DNA of 64,000 bases from Alopecurus myosuroides (lineage: Eukaryota; Streptophyta; Magnoliopsida; Poales; Poaceae): contig JAPCYS010001331.1 in the NCBI GenBank assembly GCA_028641055.1, forward strand, positions 21,765 to 85,764, read 5' to 3'. Below the pieces are notes generated by a model, which was not told the DNA's origin, did not search any database, and saw only the letters and a program-made list of their open reading frames with translations. Positions 57,521 to 64,000 of this stretch are shown here, one piece after another; within the stretch, counting starts at the first letter, position 1; every line of letters starts with the position of its first letter. The position numbers were made by a program, and so were the translations under genes.

Positions 57521-57527
57521 TATAAAT
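57521..57527 (+). promoter_or_regulatory. TATA box of the antisense gene
   Basis: CGCCTATAAATTGG on the plus strand, opposite to pol. It is followed by a CT-rich leader and, at 57856/57857, a splice donor CCG|GTAAGC. The spacing suits a transcription start near 57550. Confidence 0.6.
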
Positions 57528-60500
57528 TGGCCCCGGGGGGTTAACCCTAAAATCCCCAAACGGCTCATTTCCACTTCGTCTTCCTCCTCCCGCTCATCCT
57601 CTGCGCGCACGAGCCCATGGCCGAGCCCTAGCTGCCGGAGCCGCGTCAGCGCCGCCAAGCTCGACCACCAACCGCCGCCTGGCACCGCTGCCTCGCGCCT
57701 TCGTGTCCACACCATCACGCCCGCCGGATTCCGCATCGGAGAACCGCCGCGCCATTACAGCCCAAGGAGCGGCCCGAGCTTCAACTTCCAGGCCGCGCGC
57801 ACACGTCGTCACCGGGCCGCCGCCGCCGCGCAAGCCGAGCTCCGCCTCCAACTCCGGTAAGCCCCAACGGACTTAGATCTAGGTTTTTCCTAAGGATGGC
57901 AATGGGTAGGGTATGGGGCGGGTAGAGCAATACCATACCCATACCCGTACCCATGGGTATGAAACTCTACCCATACCCATACCCGGCGGATACCCGTGCC
58001 CATTGGATACCCAACGGGGACACAAGTTATTATATTTATTGATAGCGCATTTGAAAAAATATCAGTTCGATCAATTGTATGCCTCATTGCTGGGAATTTA
58101 TCTCCGTATTTTGAGTATTTGGAATATGAGAGGATTGAGTAGTGATTGCAGTTCGGGGAGATTTGGGGGACGATGGGATTACGAGGATGCTTTGACCGAC
58201 ACTTCTCATCACCTTAACCCTGGAGTTATGGACTTGTGGGCTGCTTCTTGCTGGGCTACATATGGACAAAGTGGCCCAGATGTCAGTATAAATGGGTAGG
58301 GTATGGATATACCCACGGGTAGAATATCATACCCATGACCTACCCATGACTTGACGGGTAGGGTACGGGTACTACCCATGGGTATAAAAGTGTACCCATA
58401 CCCTACCCATACGGGTCGAATACCCGTACCCACGGGTAAAATTGCCATCCTTAGTTTTTCCCTTTCAAATCTTACATAGGTGTTCATCTTAGATCTTGTC
58501 TACATCCCTCTACTATCATTCTAACTGGATGCATTTTTTTGAACCTTAATTTCATAGTCATTCGTAGTCAATCTCTCCTAGGTCCACTTCCATAGCCCTT
58601 AGATGCGTATTCCTTGCGCGCATCTAGCTCTTATCTCTTTTTCATTGCTATATCACTAGATGCGTTTTCCTGAACTTTTGAATCCATACTTACTTGCACT
58701 CAATTGTACCTAGATCCAATTTTATGGCGCCCAAAGCTAGCACCAAGTCCAAGGGAAAAAACCCGGCTTCGAAGAAAAAGCCGGGTCAGTCGATTTCCGC
58801 CAACTGGGCGAAATCGACTGTCACCAAGGCGAAACTCGATGAGCTAGCCGAGTCTAGGGTTCTGCCCGCAGAGTCGGACATCCATTGGAGGACGCCTGGG
58901 GAGGAGACCCGGCCTTCACCCGGTCCAGGTGAGGTGGTTGTCTTCCTTGAGCACATGATCCGGGGTTTCCGCCCCCCGGGTCACCCCTTTTTCCGCGAAC
59001 TTTTAGACCATTACAAACTCCGAATTTTTGACATTGGTCCAAACTCGATCTTAAATATTTGCCACTTCATAGTTCTTTGTGAAGCCTATCTCTGCATTCC
59101 CCCAAACCTTGCTTTGTTTTTGGAGTTGTTTCAGTGCAAGCCCTACCGGAAGAGCACGGACGGGCCCCTCCCCGTCTGTGGGGGGGGGTTGCATTCAAAG
59201 ACGTAAAAACTCCCTGATGCCGACTCTCAGCCTTCACACACATGTGAAGCACTGGCAGAAGACCTTTTTCTACTACCAAGACACATCCACACCTGGCCAA
59301 AAGCCTTTGCCGGGTTTCTCAGTTGAAACTCTATCTCTTTCCGACAATCTTAGCTCTTTCGCATCCGAAGCCGACAGACAGTAAATCCAGCCCCTCCTTC
59401 ATAAGCTTGCCGTGTTAGCAGCCCAGGGTCTTATTGGGCTAAACTTAATAAAAACCTGGATCAACTGCCGGATCCAGCCAAACAGCGTACGCCCAAAGCT
59501 GATCTGCGAGTATTCCGGCCACCTTACCGATTCTCTCCGATACTCGGAGAAATCATACCCGGCCGCAGATCTAAATAAGGCCAGGAAGAACTTCTTGGCC
59601 GAGAAAGTTGATGTCATCAAAAGCATCTCCGGACTCGGCCCCTTTACGCGCTCTAACCCGGCTCTTCCAGTAAGAACCGACTATCACCTTCTATATCGAC
59701 TGATCTTTCTTATGTACACGTACTAACTTTTGTCTGTTGTTTCTCACCCAGGAAACCGATGCATTCTGGAAAATTGTCACCCCTCCCCCGTCTGAAAACT
59801 CGGAGGAAGAGGAGGAGCTGACTAACAGCGATGAAGATAATTCCGGGTCTCTGCTTAATAAATACTTTGTTAGCCTATTAGACCAAAATTCTTCTCCTTC
59901 CGACAATGCCCCACCATCACCAGTGCTGGCTGATAAAGACGGCTCTCATTCGGAGGAGAGCGAGGCGGAGCCGGAAACTGAGGTTGGCCAGAAGAGGAAA
60001 CCCAGGAAAGTTGTTTTCAAGGTGTCGTACTCCTCCATGACCTCAGAGCCGTACTCCTATGCCAATATGTGCAAACTCAACAGGTATCTAACCACTACAT
60101 CATCTCTGAAGGACACGGTCCCAGCCAAGCGACGGGCAACCCGGACTTCTCCGGGTGATGATCCCGTCAATCTCGGGATCCCGATGTCGCCCGCTCGCCG
60201 AGCCAGTACTCCTTCAACTTATTCTGCCTACATTCCTCGAAAATATCCATCTCCAAATCATCTGTTAGCCGGACAAGTCCGAGTCTCACTATCCGATTCT
60301 TTATCAGTGTCTTTCGGGTCGAGTAATGATCTTCCAAACGACTTTGTCGTGAATACCGGGTAACTCGCATGCTTTATTCGCCAATATATCTATATTTTCC
60401 GTGTTTTCTGTCTATTGCTTACTAACTCTTTGTTTTGCTTTCCTCAGAGCCAAGGTTACACTTAGTGACCAAGAGGAAACCTTTGTTGATAACCCGGCAA

Positions 60501-61955
60501 TGGAAGACCCGGAGAGCGCCACTAAGCCCACACTTGTTGAAGAGCAAGAGTTGGATGACACGGTCATTCCCAGGACCGAGTCTTCCCCACCCATGCATCA
60601 GTCGGCTGACCCCGACGTCGAGTATCTTGGGACGCAGAGGGCTGCTCCTGCTCCTAACACCCAGGCAACCAGAGCTGACCCGATCAAACAGGAGGCTACC
60701 CCACCACCGGGTAATCAGAACCCTAGCTCTTCCAGGCCGACTCTCAGTGGCCTTGACTTTGAAAAGATGCTGGAGGAGTACTATTCTTTGAAAGCAACCG
60801 AGAAACATATTATCGAGTCTCTGGCAACTGAGCATCAGGTAACTTAACTGATACTATTTACATGTCATCCTAGTCCCCAAGTTCCGGGTGAACTGTCAAC
60901 AGTTTACTCGGTACTTTTGTAGTTATATAACCGTTCGTGCGCAACTTTGTCCTACTGCCGACTGATGTTTCCTTGTCTTTTTTCAGGTTTATGTGACCCG
61001 GACGGATGAGGTGTTGGCAAAAACCAACGAACTCCTGCAGGTTGAGACCAAACTTCGTGAAAAGCTGGAGGCCGAGGTCAAGGATCTTTCTAAGGAGTGC
61101 AAGAAGTACATGAAGAAACATCATAACGCCGAGGGGCTTTTGAAGAAACTCTCAACCTTTATTGCCGATACTTATAACTCCACCGTTGGTAAAGCACATT
61201 TAACCTCCTGGTTATCACTCGAATTTCTCATTTTATAGGGTCTTTAACCCGAGTCTCACCACCTTGCTTTTCTTTTTGTTCTGCAGGTCCGGGGTGAAGA
61301 TGCTGAGGAACAGGATGATATCGAGAAGCTGAATACACTTAAGGCTATTATCCGGCAATTCTCGGTGGGGACAAAGTGGACCCTTGAAGCTGTGAAGTGG
61401 GTCGGCACTTATGGCGGCGTATCCCAGATGCTCGATGCATACTCGACAATCCCTGCCTGGATCGATCTGTGGAAACGCTCGGCGTGCCGAGTTGGAGTGA
61501 TTCGTGGTCTTGCGCTAGCCAAAGCCTACTATCCGAAGATTGAGCCGGCAACACTCGTGAATGGATTTCCTGAGTTTAACACTGATGGCTCGAGGTTCAC
61601 GGCAAAGGACTTCAAAGCCCTCCACACTCAGATTCGTCACTCGGCCAGCTTGATTGCCGAGAAGCTCGACGTAAACAAGCTTACCCCCCCCCCCCCGTAC
61701 AATGCTGAAGATAAGCCGGTATCCTCTGCTCTCCCTGCTCCTTTTGATATGCTGACTCGGTACAAGGAAGAGGTTGCCAAGAAGAAGGCTGAGGCCGAGT
61801 CTATGCCAACATCATCAACTCCAGTTGTCCCTCCTCCCGCGCGTGCTGATCCCGCGGTTGACCCGGACACGGAGGCAGGGAAAGCTACAGAGGAGACCAC
61901 CGAAGACCCGGCTGCCAAGACCATCGTTGATGACTCGGCTATGGACGCTGAGTAA
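57521..61955 (+). CDS. Spliced antisense gene of a Tat-type Gypsy element (2 lesions in exon 1)
   Basis: A 5'-UTR intron (57857-58713) precedes ATG 58724 (MAPKASTKSKGKNPASKK). Coding exons by canonical GT...AG and frame: 58724-59669; 59752-60359; 60448-60838; 60987-61188; about 61301-61955 (TAA). Exon 1 has the gypsy-type transposon domain (HPFFRELLDHYKLRIFDIGP, ICHFIVLCEAYLCIPP) and is damaged by a 9-G run frameshift (59180-59188) and TAA at 59382. Exon 2 is acidic and Ser-rich (SENSEEEEELTNSDEDN) with a basic KRKPRKVVFKV patch. Exons 3-4 form a probable coiled coil (EKMLEEYYSLKATEKHI, LREKLEAEVKDLSKECKKYM). Exon 5 is mostly conserved-looking (GTKWTLEAVKWVGTYGG) and ends acidic. Function is unknown; it could be a regulator of the element or a co-opted host protein. 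Confidence 0.7.
57891..58453. mobile_element. hAT-like MITE (563 bp) with TACCCATACCC interior
   Basis: Perfect 13-bp terminal inverted repeats TAAGGATGGCAAT, with 8-bp target duplications GTTTTTCC at 57883-57890 and 58454-58461, as for hAT elements. The interior ends are built of TACCCATACCCG / CGGGTAGGGTA repeats that pair with each other; the middle (about 58020-58280) is unique. It lies within the 5'-UTR intron of the antisense gene. Confidence 0.9.
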
Positions 61956-63254
61956 TGTTTATCGTTTTCACCAGCAAACACTTATTCGGCCAATAGGCAT
62001 TTTGTAATATGCCTGCTACACTTGTTTATTTGATAGTGCGCCTGTGCACTTTTGATACTACTCCTTTGGTTTGTAATACGTTGAAACTTCTATGGCTTTG
62101 ATGGCCCTTCTGGTCATCCCTTCGGTATGCATCTTTGAACCTTGTGTTTGCAAATTTTTGCTTTTCTACACTTTTTGTGATAAATACCGATTCTTGGGTT
62201 TTGGGGTAAGGCAAAGTTTTCTTCCAAGTCCCCAAGACCCGGTTTCCGGGTCTTAGGATTTTTTGACTGGGTGAACTTTGCTTCTTAAGTCCCCAAGTCC
62301 TCAAGACTCGGATTTTTGGGTTTTAAGCTTACTAGCTAGACAGCTTGCTGTTTTCTCAAATTCCCAAGCCCCCAAGGCCCAAATTTCTGAGTCTAGGGAT
62401 ATATGGCTTAAGAAAACTCCCTGTTTTTGCTAAGGATCAAACTATATGATTTCACTTATAAACTTCGAAGTTATGCTCAATACATGGTGAGTTTCCGGCT
62501 ATCACCTTTTACTCCGCATAACTTGTGGTTTAGATGACCCTTTTGATCCTCTTTGTTGTAAGCCGGCTTTCGCGTGGATACTCAATGTTGCTTGTAACTC
62601 TATGAAAACAGGGTCAGGCAAGTCCCCATGGGCATCATGACTGATTGAATTTATAGGCTAGCAATCATGCCACTTTGTTGCGAGTCACATCAAGCTTAAA
62701 CAAGAAAGTCCAAGAAAAGTTTGGCTCTATTGTCCAGGTTATGAGATTGCGACTGTACTTATTACAAGTAATCAGCCCTCATACCCTAATGGCATTGCGG
62801 CCAGGTCTGAGTTTGCAACTGTGCTATTCAAGCAATCAACCCCCAAGACCTAAGTATATACTATGCAATACTAGGTTTTACAGAAAACTTAAAAAGGAAC
62901 GAAAAACAGGATTTAAACCTGACACTATATTTCTCATAACTCGGCAATTATAACTAACTAAATGTAATATACTTACCTGATATAAATCATGATTAGACAT
63001 AGAAAAAACATGCAAAAAGAGATAAAAGTACAAGAAACGTAAGAACCATAATGACTTAACCATCTCTTTATTGATATGAAAAGGTTAGGTCAGCAGGCCG
63101 CCTCATTAAAAACCCTCCAGTCCCCTTAGGTACCCTGGATAGGAAAAGAGTGCGTCTGAAACCTGTTGCCTGTTACATCGTGCAATACAACTTGAAAATC
63201 AAATCTATGCTAAGTATAGTAGGGACGTAGCTGAGCCACGTTCCATGGTCTCTC
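61956..63254. other. Non-coding part of the Tat-type element between antisense gene and pol
   Basis: No long conserved frame. It contains repeated AAGTCCCCAAG / GGCCCAAATTT-type phrases at about 62215-62400. Both genes converge here, so it must hold the end signals of both transcripts; AATAAA-like motifs were not pinned down. Confidence 0.5.
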
Positions 63255-64000
63255 TCACTCTTGCATAGATGAAGTTGTATGGGTGGTGTCATTGGCGGTA
63301 TCCGACTCTTCCCTTGCATCTATCAAGTAATATGATCCATTGTGCAAATTCCGGCTTATGATGAACGGGCCCTCCCATGGGGGATAGCTTGTGCTTTCCT
63401 TCCTTGGATTGTACTAAGCGTAACACCAGGTTTCCTTCCTGGAAGACCCGGGTTTTGACCCGGCGACTATGGCATCGCCTTAAGTCCTGCTAGTATATGG
63501 CGGATCTCTCCAATGCTTGCTCTCTGTGATCCTCTAGCATATCCACAACGTCTTGTCGGGTCTTCTCGTTTTCAACTTCCACGTAGGCCGCCACTCGTGG
63601 CGAATCATGGATGATATCGCTCGGAAGAAATGCTTCTGCACCATAAACCATAAAAAATGGGGTCATTTGAGTAGATCTGTTAGGTGTGGTGTTGATTCCC
63701 CAAACCACGGAGGGTAACTCCTCAACCCATGCTCCAGCAGCTCTGAGACACGGGACTCGTAGTCGTGGTTTCAATCCTCGAAGTAACTCCTGGTTTGCTC
63801 TTTCCACCTGCCCATTGGCTTGCGGGTGGGCCACAGAGGCTACATCAAGCCGGATACCATTGTTTCCACAAAATTTCTCCATCTCTCCTAAAGACATGTT
63901 GGTTCCATTGTCTATGATTATACTATGAGGATACCGAAACCGATAGATGATTTTCTTCAAGAACTTGACAGCTGTAGCCGCTTCACAATTTGTAACTGGC
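63255..64000 (-). pseudogene. Gypsy (Tat-type) integrase, C-terminal part of pol (broken, partial)
   Basis: From the window edge (CEAATAVKFLKKIIYRFRYP) the integrase core shows SIIIDNGTN with the second catalytic Asp, then VAHPQANGQVERANQELLRG with the catalytic Glu; the spacing is D-35-E as in retroviral-type integrases. PNRSTQMTPFFMVYGAEAFL follows. TAG at 63490-63492 stands where Gln is expected (AIY*QDLRRCHSRRVKTRVF), and a frameshift near 63385 precedes the tail GPFIISRNLHNGSYYLIDAR, which ends at TGA 63255-63257. Integrase inserts element DNA into the genome; this copy is not intact. Confidence 0.88.

Larger units (their letters stand above)
56663..64000 (-). mobile_element. Tat-type Gypsy retrotransposon with antisense gene (runs off the window)
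   Basis: Minus-strand element: 3' LTR 56663-57118, polypurine tract next to it, antisense gene 57521-61955 (plus strand), non-coding 61956-63254, and the 3' end of pol (integrase) at 63255-64000. The rest, including RT, gag and the 5' LTR, lies beyond the window. It sits in the RNase H part of an older Gypsy fragment. The 5-bp target would be GTATC (56658-56662), which cannot be checked without the other end. An extra gene between pol and 3' LTR is a known Tat-lineage trait (Grande, RIRE2, Retand). Confidence 0.85.

Noticed and set aside
58034..58299. An open frame inside the hAT-like MITE
   Set aside because: It crosses from the TACCC repeats into unique MITE sequence and has no recognisable domain.
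1..64000. CRISPR arrays, bacterial operons, rRNA or tRNA genes
   Set aside because: None seen; tandem arrays present have no spacer structure, and the coding features are plant transposon and NB-LRR types.

Overview
The window looks like intergenic, transposon-dense DNA of a large grass genome, most likely a Triticeae species (wheat, goatgrass, barley, rye). This rests on nested LTR retrotransposons, a CACTA element carrying captured host genes, Stowaway- and Tourist-like MITEs, a LINE with a plant-type RNase H tail, and a decayed coiled-coil NB-LRR gene with grass RPM1-type motifs. No bacterial operon, rRNA, tRNA or CRISPR array was seen. No clearly intact host gene was found.

Layout. 1-11862: a tandem array of about 380 bp units, split by a minus-strand non-autonomous LTR element (433-10929, LTRs about 4.8 kb, internal domain only 936 bp, 5-bp target duplication). 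11863-20495: low-complexity and tandem-repeat DNA, then a CACTA transposon with a degenerate transposase and two captured host-gene copies, one from a grass-expanded family and one AP2-like. 20694-20977: a Tourist-like MITE. 22664-34193: a Mutator-like MITE split by a second copy of the giant-LTR element (22704-33950). About 34549-36412: a Harbinger-like element carrying a second member of the captured gene family. About 36740-39978: a 5'-truncated LINE. 41178-41337: a Stowaway MITE. 42469-about 44943: a truncated Tat-type Gypsy element with an antisense gene. 47414-50115: an NB-LRR pseudogene. 52354-53232: a poly-A retroposon with a 12-bp target duplication. 53690-56662: a Gypsy reverse transcriptase/RNase H fragment interrupted by a 2.5 kb solo LTR. 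56663-64000: a minus-strand Tat-type Gypsy element whose 3' region carries a plus-strand gene with its own TATA box, canonical introns and a coiled coil.

How the parts relate. The window is a record of nested insertion. The two giant-LTR elements share one 0.94 kb internal domain made of fused gag and pol scraps, so they are copies of one mobilised non-autonomous family. The two Tat-type elements carry the same class of antisense gene. The CACTA and the Harbinger-like element captured members of one host gene family independently. Nearly every coding region carries stops or frameshifts, several of them at homopolymers. The most interesting unit is the spliced antisense gene at 57521-61955.
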